Shown piece after piece: positions 49,085 through 57,904 of a stretch of DNA of 64,000 nt; the stretch's first letter is position 1; every line of letters starts with the position of its first letter. The stretch is from contig NZ_CP029487.1 of NCBI RefSeq assembly GCF_002441855.2, forward strand, positions 1,922,001 to 1,986,000, written 5' to 3'. The position numbers and the translations under genes are program-made. The DNA is from Eubacterium maltosivorans (GTDB taxonomy: Bacteria; Bacillota; Clostridia; Eubacteriales; Eubacteriaceae). The notes beneath the pieces are model-generated. The model had not been told where the DNA came from. It made no database searches and was given only the letters and a program-made list of their open reading frames with translations.

Positions 49085-50728
49085 TTATTTTTTCTTTTTG
49101 GAAATTTCAACTTTCACTTTGTGATCCTTGATCATTTTTCCATTCAGTTTTTTCTCTACTTTTTTGGCAACATCCACATCTACATCCACAAAGGTAAATT
49201 TATTATACATATCAATATTCCCAACTGTCGAAGACGCAATATTACACTCACCGCAAATAGCGCCGAGAATATCTCTTTTCTGAACCTTATCTTTCTCACC
49301 AACACTGATAAAAAGACGTTTTGTCTTTTCTGGTCCAAAGGATTTTCCTTTACTATTTTTTCCGTCTCTACGCCGTTTTACATCCCTTTCCCGTCTGCCC
49401 TCACGGCGTCCACGCTTTTTAAACTCAGTATTTAAATCTTCGGCGTCTGACAGGGGCAGCTGTGCCTGTAAAAGAACCGCAGCGATGAATTCTGCTTCAT
49501 AGCCCTTTTCTTCCAGTTCCTTAATGATTGCAATATAACGTTCCAGTTCTCCTTTTTCAGCTTTAAGCTTAAAACGTTCTTTGAAGTGAGCGATCTTGAT
49601 GTCGTTAATCACCTCGCTGGTCGGGATTAAATCACGTTCGATGCTTTTTTTGGTATAATCAGTTATTTTCCGCAGCTTAAACTGATCTCTTGAACGGGCG
49701 AGTGTCAGTGAAAGACCGCTCTTCCCAGCACGGCCGGTCCGGCCGATACGGTGTACATAGTATTCCTCATTATCCGGTACGTCGTAGTTAAAAACGATAT
49801 CCACATCGTCAACATCAATTCCTCTGGCAGCTACATCAGTGGCAACCAAAATTTTCAACCTTCCCTGGCTAAAGCGTTTTAAAACATTGAGTCTGGATAC
49901 CTGGCGCATATCGCCATGAATTTTGTCAACGGAATACCCCAGCTCCTGCAGATTTTCAGTGATTTCATCCACATAGTGTTTGGTGTTGCAGAAAATAAGT
50001 GAGCGCTGCGGTTTATAGACATCCAGCAAACGGGTTAAAGCTTCAAACTTATTCTGGTCAGAAATATTAAAATATTTCTGTTCAATACTTGGGGCTACCA
50101 TTGTTTTGGGTGAAATTTCAATCATTGTTGGATTTTTCTGGTAGGTTTCCGCAATTTTTAAAATGGGTTTTGGCATCGTGGCCGAGAATAAAACGGTCTG
50201 AACATCATGGTCTACCGCATCTAAAATCAGTTCGATATCCTCTCTGAAGCCCATATTCAGCATTTCATCTGCCTCGTCCAGTACCGCCATTGTAAGCGCA
50301 TTGAATTTCAAGGTTTTTCGCCGCATATGATCCATGACGCGCCCCGGTGTCCCCACTACAATCTGTGCTCCGGATTTTAGATCACGGATCTGGTTTTCAA
50401 TCGAAGCACCGCCAAACACTGCAACAACTTTAATACTGTGGCTGTATTTTAAAACCTTTCTAAATTCTTCAGAAACCTGCAGCGCCAGCTCACGTGTCGG
50501 CAGAAGCACCAACACCTGCGGTTTTCTGAGTTCTGGATCAATCTTTTCTATAGCAGGAATTGCAAAGGCCATTGTCTTTCCTGTTCCTGTCTGGGATTTA
50601 CCAATAAGGTCGCCGCCCTCCATCAAACGGGGAATTGCGCGTTCCTGAATTTCTGTCATATCAACAAATCCCATATCATCAATTGCCCTGAGCAATTGCT
50701 CATTAATCTCTAGTTCTCTAAATTTCAT
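49085..50728 (-). CDS. DEAD-box RNA helicase with DbpA RNA-binding domain
   Basis: 547 residues. Motifs: Q-motif EIQERAIP, SQTGTGKT (I), PTRELA (Ia), DEAD (II), SAT (III), HRIGRTGRAG (VI). A basic linker (KKRGRREGRRERDVKRRR) leads to a C-terminal DbpA-like RNA-recognition domain. It is involved in ribosome assembly and RNA turnover, often cold-induced. GAAAGGAAG precedes the ATG. Confidence 0.95.
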   Translation of the reverse strand: MKFRELEINEQLLRAIDDMGFVDMTEIQERAIPRLMEGGDLIGKSQTGTGKTMAFAIPAIEKIDPELRKPQVLVLLPTRELALQVSEEFRKVLKYSHSIKVVAVFGGASIENQIRDLKSGAQIVVGTPGRVMDHMRRKTLKFNALTMAVLDEADEMLNMGFREDIELILDAVDHDVQTVLFSATMPKPILKIAETYQKNPTMIEISPKTMVAPSIEQKYFNISDQNKFEALTRLLDVYKPQRSLIFCNTKHYVDEITENLQELGYSVDKIHGDMRQVSRLNVLKRFSQGRLKILVATDVAARGIDVDDVDIVFNYDVPDNEEYYVHRIGRTGRAGKSGLSLTLARSRDQFKLRKITDYTKKSIERDLIPTSEVINDIKIAHFKERFKLKAEKGELERYIAIIKELEEKGYEAEFIAAVLLQAQLPLSDAEDLNTEFKKRGRREGRRERDVKRRRDGKNSKGKSFGPEKTKRLFISVGEKDKVQKRDILGAICGECNIASSTVGNIDMYNKFTFVDVDVDVAKKVEKKLNGKMIKDHKVKVEISKKKK

Positions 50729-50852
50729 ATAACTTCCTTTCTAAATACATAACATCTAATTATAAACTAAAAAATAAAAGAAAGCAAATTTTATGTCAAA
50801 TTTGGGTATATTTTTTATAAGAATACACTGACTGATTAAGGAAGTGATGATA

Positions 50853-51239
50853 ATGATTGAAACAAAACGTATCTATGAGCCCAAAAACATTATGGATGGA
50901 TACCGTGTTCTGGTAGACAGCTATTGGCCTAGAGGCTTTACTCATACCAGCGCCAATGTCGATATCTGGAAAAAAGAACTTGCTCCCAGCAAGGAGTTAA
51001 TCCGACGCTTTCATTCTGGAAAAGATTCATATGAAAGCTTTAAATCACAATATCTGGAAGAACTCAGAAATAATCAGGCCGTCAAACTCTTCTTGTCTGA
51101 TTTAAAAAAACGTCTAAAGAAAGAAAATGTCACTTTAATTTATTCTGCAAATAATAAAGAACAAAACCAGGCTGTTATTCTGGCAGATTATCTAAACTCA
51201 ATACTTTTTCAAAAAAACAAAGCGCCACGGGCCGCGTGA
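50853..51239 (+). CDS. DUF488 family protein
   Basis: 128 residues with VLVDSYWPRGF, ELAPSKELIRRFH and TLIYSANNKEQNQA, typical of DUF488 (YeaO-like). Biochemical role unknown. AAGGAAG lies eight bases before this ATG; two other starts lie in frame upstream. Confidence 0.85.
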   Translation: MIETKRIYEPKNIMDGYRVLVDSYWPRGFTHTSANVDIWKKELAPSKELIRRFHSGKDSYESFKSQYLEELRNNQAVKLFLSDLKKRLKKENVTLIYSANNKEQNQAVILADYLNSILFQKNKAPRAA

Positions 51240-51252
51240 CGCTTTGTTTTTA
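51213..51252. terminator. bidirectional terminator between DUF488 and HAD genes
   Basis: AAACAAAGCG/CGCTTTGTTT stem, with the DUF488 stop inside it and flanking A/T runs. Confidence 0.88.
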
Positions 51253-52074
51253 TAATGCAAATTTTTCAATGGCTTCTGCCACACCGTCTTCGTCATTTGT
51301 AGAAACGATATGATCCGCGATTTTTTTGACACAGTCGTAAGCATTTCCCATGGCAATTTTTGTTCCTGCAATTTCGATCATTTCCAAATCGTTGTCACTG
51401 TCTCCTATTACCATGACCTCTGTAAGGCTTATTCCCAGATATTCGCAAAGCTTTGTCAGCCCTAATCCTTTATCGATTCCTTCTGGAATACATTCAAGAC
51501 AGTAATTCATGGGACGCAGAGGTACCAAATCCACAATTTCACCTGCTCTTTTCTGGACTTCATCCAATTTATCAAAATCAGTGGATGAAATGACAAATTT
51601 ACTGACCTCCAAGTGGTTTTTTTCTAAATAGTCTTCGATATCCTCAACCACAATTTGCTGTTCCCTAAACTGGCGCACATATTCATCCGCCCAGCCCGCT
51701 GTTGGCATTTCAGGAAAGGTTTTTTCTGTACAGACACATCCATGAATGGTGTGGGCCTGGACAAAAATGCCGTCGTACTGATCCACAAGCTCAATGACCT
51801 GTCTGATAATATCTTTTGAAAGAGCATCCTCAAAGATCACAATATCCTTTTTATAGTCCCGAACCACGCCACCGTTACCGGAGAGCATATACTCAGTACC
51901 ACCGATGGCTTCAGCCGCAAACCAGCCTTCTTTATCAATCCGGCCTGTTGCCACAACAGGAATGATTCCCTTTTCTTTAGCCTTTTTAAAAGCAGCTTTG
52001 TTTTTATCAGAGATTGTGTTTTTGGTATTTAAAAGCGTGCCATCCAGATCGGTAACAATCATTTTTATTGCCAT
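51250..52074 (-). CDS. HAD-family phosphatase (Cof type)
   Basis: 274 residues. The nucleophile motif is VTDLDGTLLN, motif II is VVATGR, and the C-terminal motif IMVIGDSDNDLEM is preceded by the conserved Lys of DKGLGL. Cof-type C2-cap phosphatases act on sugar phosphates or cofactors. AGGAGC precedes the ATG. Confidence 0.92.
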   Translation of the reverse strand: MAIKMIVTDLDGTLLNTKNTISDKNKAAFKKAKEKGIIPVVATGRIDKEGWFAAEAIGGTEYMLSGNGGVVRDYKKDIVIFEDALSKDIIRQVIELVDQYDGIFVQAHTIHGCVCTEKTFPEMPTAGWADEYVRQFREQQIVVEDIEDYLEKNHLEVSKFVISSTDFDKLDEVQKRAGEIVDLVPLRPMNYCLECIPEGIDKGLGLTKLCEYLGISLTEVMVIGDSDNDLEMIEIAGTKIAMGNAYDCVKKIADHIVSTNDEDGVAEAIEKFAL

Positions 52075-52090
52075 GAAAATGCTCCTTTGT

Positions 52091-53062
52091 TTATTTATGT
52101 AACAGCATTGATGCTGTTTTTAACCCATATAATGGTTCTGCTGCGAGCACTGCCTTTTTTATGGCCATTGCCATCATGCGTGCCGCCAGCGTTCCAACCA
52201 CATTAATATCAGCAGCCACCTCACCTACAGACATAACATAAATACTGTCGCCGTCTGCAGTGGTATGGACAGGTCGGATCGCCTGTGCATAACCGTTATG
52301 TGTCATTGCTGCAATTTTTTTTGCCTCAACCTTATTGAACTTTCCATTGGTAATCACAGCGCCTATGGTTGTGTTTCCAGTAAAAAGGTTTTCTTTTCGG
52401 GAAATGTCTTCATACATGGCAGCTTCGGTATCCTCAAATTCAGAAAGATCTGCTGTAAGCATCCCTGCCAGCTTGCTGCCACTCTCAATATCAAAAATAT
52501 CTCCGAGAGCGTTGACTGATACAATGGCGCCTACCTTTAAACCACCAAGCTCAACGGCATAGGTCCCTATGCCCGATTTCATCATTGTCTGGATTCCCCG
52601 GTATTTGCCAACGGTCGCGCCTGTTCCAGCTCCGACGTTACCATTCTGTATACTTTTTTTATTTTCCGAGTCAATACACGCCTGATAAGCCATTACTTTA
52701 TCCGGATAAGCGTCTGGTTTCCCCACCACTAAATCAAAAATACAGGACTGGCAGACAAGCGGCACCTTTGCCACACCCGTATCAAACCCAATGTTGCGCT
52801 CACTCAGATATTCCATGACACCACCGGCGGCATCCAGACCAAAGGCAGATCCACCGCTTAACAAAACAGCGTGGATTCCCTGAGCCGCTGCTACCGGGTT
52901 CAAGAGCTCACTTTCTCTGGAGGCCGGTCCGCCTCCCCTTACATCAAGGCCTGTGGGCGCACCCTGTTCATTGATAATAACCGTACACCCTGTTCCGCCT
53001 TCCATATCCTGCGCGTGGCCGATTCGAATATTTTCGATATCACTAAGGTTTATTTCCTGCAC
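52091..53062 (-). CDS. P1 family peptidase (DmpA/BapA type)
   Basis: 323 residues with the self-processing Ntn-hydrolase fold: NIRIGHAQDMEGGTGCTVI, LLSGGSAFGLDAA and NVGAGTGATVGK. Members cleave N-terminal D- or beta-amino acids. Start GTG is preferred because GAGGT lies six bases before it and it follows the transporter stop by about 20 bases. The gene is likely cotranscribed with the ECF component. Confidence 0.85.
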   Translation of the reverse strand: MQEINLSDIENIRIGHAQDMEGGTGCTVIINEQGAPTGLDVRGGGPASRESELLNPVAAAQGIHAVLLSGGSAFGLDAAGGVMEYLSERNIGFDTGVAKVPLVCQSCIFDLVVGKPDAYPDKVMAYQACIDSENKKSIQNGNVGAGTGATVGKYRGIQTMMKSGIGTYAVELGGLKVGAIVSVNALGDIFDIESGSKLAGMLTADLSEFEDTEAAMYEDISRKENLFTGNTTIGAVITNGKFNKVEAKKIAAMTHNGYAQAIRPVHTTADGDSIYVMSVGEVAADINVVGTLAARMMAMAIKKAVLAAEPLYGLKTASMLLHK

Positions 53063-53081
53063 TGTTACCTCATTTCTGATG

Positions 53082-53675
53082 CTATACAGCAATCCTCGTT
53101 TTCAAATATTTCATTAGTGGTTTACATACGGCAATCGTAATGACAATGCCGACACCAAGCTCAAGCAAACCATTCACGCCCACAATGGTTAGAAAAACTT
53201 CCTTTAAAGGAATTGCGCTGAAGAAAAACCATAAACATCCCATAACTAAAATAGTATGGCATAAGGTCGCTACACCAGCGCTGACGCCTATACTTAAAGC
53301 ATCGTTGCTCAACCGTCCTTTTAAAGCTTCATACAGCACTCCTGCAATCACGCCCAACAAAACTCTTGGTAAAATACACATAATCAGAGACTGAATCGGC
53401 GCGCCGCTCGCAAAAGGTGAAAACATCAGATCTACCGGTGAAACACCCATAAACGTAGCTTTGAGCATACTTAGAACACCAAAGGCCAGGCCTAAAATTC
53501 CACCACAAACCGGCCCCATGGCAATGGCACCGATAATCACCGGAATGTGCAAAATGGTAATGGCAACCGGGGGAATCTGAATAAAACCGAGTGGGGTAAA
53601 GGTAAGTACCACCAGTATGGCGATCAGCAGTGTAAGCTGTGTCATCTGTGCAGTCTTTTTGTTTACCTGTGACAT
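53082..53675 (-). CDS. ECF transporter S component
   Basis: 197 residues, six membrane helices. LGFIQIPPVAITILHIPVIIGA and LGLAFGVLSMLKATF are typical of the pantothenate-like (PanT) group of vitamin-binding S components. Works with the shared EcfAA'T module. The ligand is not certain. A structured leader precedes it. Confidence 0.8.
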   Translation of the reverse strand: MSQVNKKTAQMTQLTLLIAILVVLTFTPLGFIQIPPVAITILHIPVIIGAIAMGPVCGGILGLAFGVLSMLKATFMGVSPVDLMFSPFASGAPIQSLIMCILPRVLLGVIAGVLYEALKGRLSNDALSIGVSAGVATLCHTILVMGCLWFFFSAIPLKEVFLTIVGVNGLLELGVGIVITIAVCKPLMKYLKTRIAV

Positions 53676-53859
53676 AATAAAAACTCCTAACTGCCGCTCT
53701 TTTTAAAGATGCAGCGTCTAATTTATTCACAAGCCGTCATGTCCTCGCCTGTGTAGCTTTATTTTATCACATTAAAAATAATGAACCAAGTTTTTTCAAA
53801 AAAACGCACCCAATATAATTGGCATTTTCTTTTTTAATTCTTAATGCTGTACTACCGCC

Positions 53860-53893
53860 TTTAAGGTATTTTTAAATTCAAAAATACCTTAAA
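53860..53893. repeat. perfect 14-bp inverted repeat
   Basis: TTTAAGGTATTTTT and its reverse complement with a six-base loop. No T-run follows on either side beyond the stem, so it is not an ordinary terminator. It may be a protein-binding site or a residue of a small element. Confidence 0.7.
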
Positions 53894-53987
53894 GACTTTG
53901 TAATCGATTTTCTGCATGAAAACAGCATATTATATTAAATGAACCTTTCCATTTCCTTAAAATTTTATGAATATTTTAATTTTTGTC

Positions 53988-54016
53988 TTGCTACGTTTTT
54001 GAGATGATGATAGAAT
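53988..54016 (+). promoter_or_regulatory. promoter of the membrane glycosyltransferase
   Basis: TTGCTA, 17 bases, TAGAAT, with a 100-base leader before the start codon. Confidence 0.6.
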
Positions 54017-54123
54017 ATTAACAGTTTAAGAAGACTGTCCAGAAATGCCACACAGTGACTTTTCAACGCAACACAGTGCGGCATGTTTAAATTCAAATTT
54101 TGAAAGAAACGAGTGAGGATAAA

Positions 54124-55368
54124 ATGGTCGATACAATCTATGTTTTACTTTTCCTATTAGGTGTCCCTTTCTTTGCTTATGGTATTTATTATTTAATCGT
54201 AGGGATATCCGGATACCGTAAACACACAAAATTCAACCAGCATGCCCCTGAAAATCGCATGTGCGCAGTTATTGCCGCAAGAAATGAATCTCTTGTCATT
54301 GGGAATCTGATCGATACGTTAAAAGAACAGAATTATCCAGAGGATTTGTTTGATATCTATGTTATTCCGAATAACTGCACCGATAATACAGAAGAAGTAG
54401 CCAGAGAACACGGCGCCAAGATTTTTCACTGTACCTCTGAGGTTCGCTCAAAGGGCGCTGCTTTAGAACAGTTTTTCGACGCAACCTTTGCACACAACGA
54501 TGTTTTTGACGCGTTCTGTGTTTTTGACGCTGATAATCTGGTTGATCCAAATTTCTTTTCCGCAATGAACAATGCCTTATGTGACGGAGAAAAAATCGCA
54601 CAGGGGTACCGAGATAGCAAAAATCCGACGGATTCCTGGATCTCAGGCTGCCAGTCCATTTTTTACTGGACCTTAAACCGCTTTATGAACCTCGCAAAAC
54701 AGGGTATTGGCTGGTCTGCAGCTTTAAACGGAACAGGATTTATGGTTTCCCGCGAAGTCTTAAAAGACGGTGGCTTCAGAACCTTTAGCATGACTGAGGA
54801 TATTGAATTCACCACTCAATCGATCATGAAGGGCTACCGCGTTGCATGGGTGCCTGAGGCCCTTACCTTTGACGAACATCCCATTACTTTCGAAACCTCC
54901 TGGAAGCAGCGCAAACGTTGGTCTACCGGTACGATTCAGTGTTTCTCACAGTACTCAGCTCCTCTATGGGAGAATTTTAAAAAGACGCGTAACTGGATGT
55001 GTGTGGATATGATTTTATATCTTCTCGCACCATTCATGCAAGTTTTAACCAGTATTTATACCATCTGCTCCTTTGTTGTACTGACACTTTTACTCATTAA
55101 TACACAGGTCTGGTCTGATGCCCTCACCTTTGCCATCCTATTTGGTGTCGGCGGTGTCATCGTCAGCTTTCTCTTTACAGCAATGGTCGTTAAGCTTGAA
55201 CACCATAAAATAAGAGAGGTCGCCGGCAAAGCGTTTTTCTCTTTCTGGTTCTTCCTGTTTTCATGGATACCCATTAATGTCCTCTGCTTTGTCAAGCCGA
55301 TTGAAACTTGGGAACCGATCGAACATACTCAGAGCTTAAAGCTCTCACAATTACAGCTTAATAAATAA
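54124..55368 (+). CDS. membrane glycosyltransferase family 2
   Basis: 414 residues. One N-terminal membrane helix precedes a GT-A domain with VIAARNE, FDADN (Asp-x-Asp), TEDIEF and QRKRW, the D,D,D-QxxRW set of processive enzymes. About four C-terminal helices follow. It probably makes or exports a polysaccharide. GAGG precedes the chosen ATG. Confidence 0.88.
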   Translation: MVDTIYVLLFLLGVPFFAYGIYYLIVGISGYRKHTKFNQHAPENRMCAVIAARNESLVIGNLIDTLKEQNYPEDLFDIYVIPNNCTDNTEEVAREHGAKIFHCTSEVRSKGAALEQFFDATFAHNDVFDAFCVFDADNLVDPNFFSAMNNALCDGEKIAQGYRDSKNPTDSWISGCQSIFYWTLNRFMNLAKQGIGWSAALNGTGFMVSREVLKDGGFRTFSMTEDIEFTTQSIMKGYRVAWVPEALTFDEHPITFETSWKQRKRWSTGTIQCFSQYSAPLWENFKKTRNWMCVDMILYLLAPFMQVLTSIYTICSFVVLTLLLINTQVWSDALTFAILFGVGGVIVSFLFTAMVVKLEHHKIREVAGKAFFSFWFFLFSWIPINVLCFVKPIETWEPIEHTQSLKLSQLQLNK

Positions 55369-55377
55369 AGTCATCAG

Positions 55378-55413
55378 CGCCCCGATGTTTACATTCCATC
55401 AGGGCGTTTTTTC
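55378..55413 (+). terminator. terminator after the glycosyltransferase
   Basis: CGCCC...GGGCG stem with GATG/CATC and T6 downstream. Confidence 0.9.
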
Positions 55414-55440
55414 TTATTATCTAAAATTACTACAACAAAA

Positions 55441-55479
55441 AAGGAACCGTCTTTTGCAGTTAAAAGACGGTTCCTTTTT
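55441..55479 (-). terminator. terminator after the ABC transporter operon
   Basis: AAGGAACCGTCTTTT pairs perfectly with AAAAGACGGTTCCTT over 15 bases. It ends the glnHPQ-type transcript. Confidence 0.9.
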
Positions 55480-56206
55480 ACAGGACCATATTCAAGAAAT
55501 TAATGGTTCTCTCGTTCTGTGGATTTCCAAACACTTCACTTGGTGGTCCCTGTTCCACAATGTAGCCTTCATCAATGAAGATAACACGGTCCGCAACCTC
55601 TCTGGCAAAGCCCATTTCATGGGTAACCACAATCATGGTCATTCCCTCCTGTGCCAGCTGCTTCATTACATTGAGAACTTCTCCAACCATTTCCGGGTCA
55701 AGAGCACTTGTTGGTTCATCAAACAGCATAACATCTGGATTCATTGCCAGCGCTCTGGCAATGGCCACACGCTGCTGTTGCCCGCCGGAAAGCTGTCCTG
55801 GATAGGCATCTGCCTTAGCGACCATGTCAACCCTTTTTAAGAGCCCCTGTGCCACTTCCTCTGCTTTAGCCTTATCCATAATTTTCAAGGCGACTGGTGC
55901 AAAGGTAATATTTTTTAAAACAGACATATTGGGAAAAAGGTTAAACTGCTGAAACACCATTCCGATATTCCGGCGGTAAAGATTAATATTCGCGTGATTG
56001 CCGGTAATCTCATTGCCATCCACCACAATTGTACCACTGGTTGCTTCCTCAAGCGCATTGATACATCGCAGCATTGTGCTCTTACCAGAACCTGACGGCC
56101 CGATAATACAGATAACCTCGCCTTCCTCCACTTCCAGATTAATGTCTTTTAAAACCTCTAAATCCCCAAAGCTCTTTTTGAGATTACTAATTTTTACTTT
56201 TGCCAT
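55478..56206 (-). CDS. glnQ: polar amino acid ABC transporter, ATP-binding protein
   Basis: 242 residues. Walker A is GPSGSGKS, the signature LSGGQQQR, Walker [13 protein letters not shown], and H-loop VTHEMGF. The closeness to GlnQ/HisP-type ATPases is strong. It energises uptake by the permease, with which it overlaps by 20 bases. Glutamine is likely but not certain. Confidence 0.92.
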   Translation of the reverse strand: MAKVKISNLKKSFGDLEVLKDINLEVEEGEVICIIGPSGSGKSTMLRCINALEEATSGTIVVDGNEITGNHANINLYRRNIGMVFQQFNLFPNMSVLKNITFAPVALKIMDKAKAEEVAQGLLKRVDMVAKADAYPGQLSGGQQQRVAIARALAMNPDVMLFDEPTSALDPEMVGEVLNVMKQLAQEGMTMIVVTHEMGFAREVADRVIFIDEGYIVEQGPPSEVFGNPQNERTINFLNMVL

Positions 56207-56852
56207 AGCTCATCTTCCTTTCAATATGACTCGAAACCTTTGACAGAATCATAATCGGGATAAAATACATGACACCAATGATAATCCACATTTTTAAGGA
56301 TTCAAAATTATTGGCAATGATTAAACGTCCAGTCTGGGTTAATTCCGCTAAACCAATAACAGAAACCAGAGAGCTGTCCTTTAATGTGATAATACACTGA
56401 TTTACAATTGCCGGGATCATCGTCTTGATCGCCTGAGGTAAAACGACTCTGCGCATTGCCATCGTATATGGAAGGCCAAGACTCCTGGCTGCTTCCATCT
56501 GTCCTTTGTCAATGGACTGAATCCCACCTCTGACAATTTCCGCGGTATAGGCGCCAGCATTCAGGCTCAGTGCGATAACGCCGGCTATAAAGGCATCTAA
56601 GCGCATATTCAGTGCACTTGGTATCCCAAAATAAATAAAAAATACCTGTACAATTAACGGTGTACCACGGATGATATCAATGTATACACGTGAAATTCCC
56701 CGTAAAAAAGTAGTCCTTGAAACAGATAACAAACCAAAGAGAAGCCCTAGTACCGCCGCGATCAGCAGCGATACCAGGGTCAGTTCGATCGTCATCCAAA
56801 GACCTTGTAATAAACGAGGATAGGTTTGAGCAAATAATTCAAAAATACTCAT
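56187..56852 (-). CDS. glnP: polar amino acid ABC transporter, permease
   Basis: 221 residues, about five helices. The EAA motif is [37 protein letters not shown] is typical of HisMQ-type amino-acid permeases. Forms a homodimer with the ATPase. Confidence 0.9.
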   Translation of the reverse strand: MSIFELFAQTYPRLLQGLWMTIELTLVSLLIAAVLGLLFGLLSVSRTTFLRGISRVYIDIIRGTPLIVQVFFIYFGIPSALNMRLDAFIAGVIALSLNAGAYTAEIVRGGIQSIDKGQMEAARSLGLPYTMAMRRVVLPQAIKTMIPAIVNQCIITLKDSSLVSVIGLAELTQTGRLIIANNFESLKMWIIIGVMYFIPIMILSKVSSHIERKMSYGKSKN

Positions 56853-56890
56853 TCAAAAACCTCCTGGAATTATTTTAGGCCGTTAAATTA

Positions 56891-57673
56891 TTAATTTGTT
56901 TTGATGTAAGTATCTAAAATTTCCTGATATTTACCATTGTCTTTCATGTTCTTTAAGCCAGTGTTGAACATTTCAAGCAATTCAGCATTCTTACCCTTCT
57001 GCACCGCAAATCCGTAAGAATTACCAGCCTGTAAATCACCGACTAATTTTAATGGCTGACCCTTTGCGATCGCATAGCCTAATACCGGATAATCTTCGAA
57101 GCAGGCTACTGAGTTACCTGATTTAACATCTTCATACATATTTGCAGATTCCGGGAAAGAGGTAATGGTGAAACCATACTGGTCTTTAATGGATTCGGCA
57201 TATTTAGAGCCTTCAGTGCCATTTTTAACCGCAACATTTTTTCCTCTTAAATCATCATAAGATTTAATGGTGTCATTGTCAGATTTTACAGCCATACCAA
57301 CGCCTGAATCGAAATAAGGATCAGAGAAATCATATTTTTTCTGACGTTCTTCGGTAATACTCATACCAGCGATAACGCCATCAGCCTGTCCTGATTCAAG
57401 AGCGGTAACAGCAGCGTCAAAGCCAAGTGGCTGCAGCTCATATTCAAAGCCCTGATCTTCAGCAATTGCCTTTAATAAATCCATATCGATACCGACACGG
57501 TTACCGGATTCATCTTCAAATTCAAATGGCGCAAAAGTTGTATCAGTTGCAATGATATATTTTTTTGCTCCATCACTTCCGCTTGAGCTTCCGCCACTTG
57601 AACAAGCAGCTAAAGAAAAAGTCATTACTGCGGCTAATGCCAAAATACCAAACATTTTGAGTTTCTTCATTTC
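56891..57673 (-). CDS. glnH: amino acid ABC transporter, substrate-binding lipoprotein
   Basis: 260 residues. The lipobox is SLAAC (lipid Cys about 25). The mature part is SBP_bac_3: YIIATDTTFAPFEFEDESGNRVGIDMDLLKAIAEDQG, and the GMSITEERQKKYDFSDPYF motif. It binds a polar amino acid, probably glutamine, outside the membrane. GGAGG supports the ATG. Confidence 0.92.
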   Translation of the reverse strand, partial: EMKKLKMFGILALAAVMTFSLAACSSGGSSSGSDGAKKYIIATDTTFAPFEFEDESGNRVGIDMDLLKAIAEDQGFEYELQPLGFDAAVTALESGQADGVIAGMSITEERQKKYDFSDPYFDSGVGMAVKSDNDTIKSYDDLRGKNVAVKNGTEGSKYAESIKDQYGFTITSFPESANMYEDVKSGNSVACFEDYPVLGYAIAKGQPLKLVGDLQAGNSYGFAVQKGKNAELLEMFNTGLKNMKDNGKYQEILDTYIKTN

Positions 57674-57707
57674 TTTTCCTCCTGGATTATAGATACTTAT
57701 TGTTAAA

Positions 57708-57736
57708 AGTATATCATTTTTTCTGGAAATACGCAA
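57708..57736 (-). promoter_or_regulatory. promoter of the amino acid transporter operon
   Basis: TTGCGT, 17 bases, TATACT on the minus strand, about 35 bases before the lipoprotein start. Confidence 0.7.
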
Positions 57737-57854
57737 CGAAAAAAAATCTCTTACTCAGGGTAAATAATAATTATACTGCTTAAAATCTGAAAAAACAAGC
57801 TTAAGTTCAGCATAAAATTCTTTAAAATTTTTACCCAAATTCTTTTCAAAGATA

Positions 57855-57893
57855 ACAAAAGGCTGCTGGATTTTTCCCAACAGCCTTTTCCTT
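57855..57893. terminator. terminator after the acidic membrane protein gene
   Basis: AAAAGGCTG with CAGCCTTTT and an inner TGG/CCA stem; T-rich on both strands. Confidence 0.85.
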
Positions 57894-57904
57894 AATAATT
57901 AATT

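Larger units (their letters stand above)
53676..54123. other. intergenic region with leader and inverted repeat
   Basis: Between the divergent ECF and glycosyltransferase genes. The ECF side has two candidate hairpins (GACGCTGC with GCGGCAGTT near 53687-53720, and CACAGGC with GCTTGTG near 53729-53755). The middle has a perfect inverted repeat, and the other side has a promoter and a leader hairpin ATGCC/GGCAT (54046-54085) enclosing two CACAGTG copies. No gene is seen. Confidence 0.6.

Noticed and set aside
50844-50852. Earlier starts of the DUF488 gene
   Set aside because: GTG and ATG codons here overlap or crowd the AAGGAAG site, so the later ATG fits better.
53329-53730. Minus-strand 133-residue frame
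   Set aside because: It overlaps the ECF S component in another frame and has no plausible membrane or domain pattern.
53676-53770. Known preQ1, THF or ZTP riboswitch before the ECF gene
   Set aside because: None of the consensus segments I recall for these classes can be found; only generic hairpins are seen.
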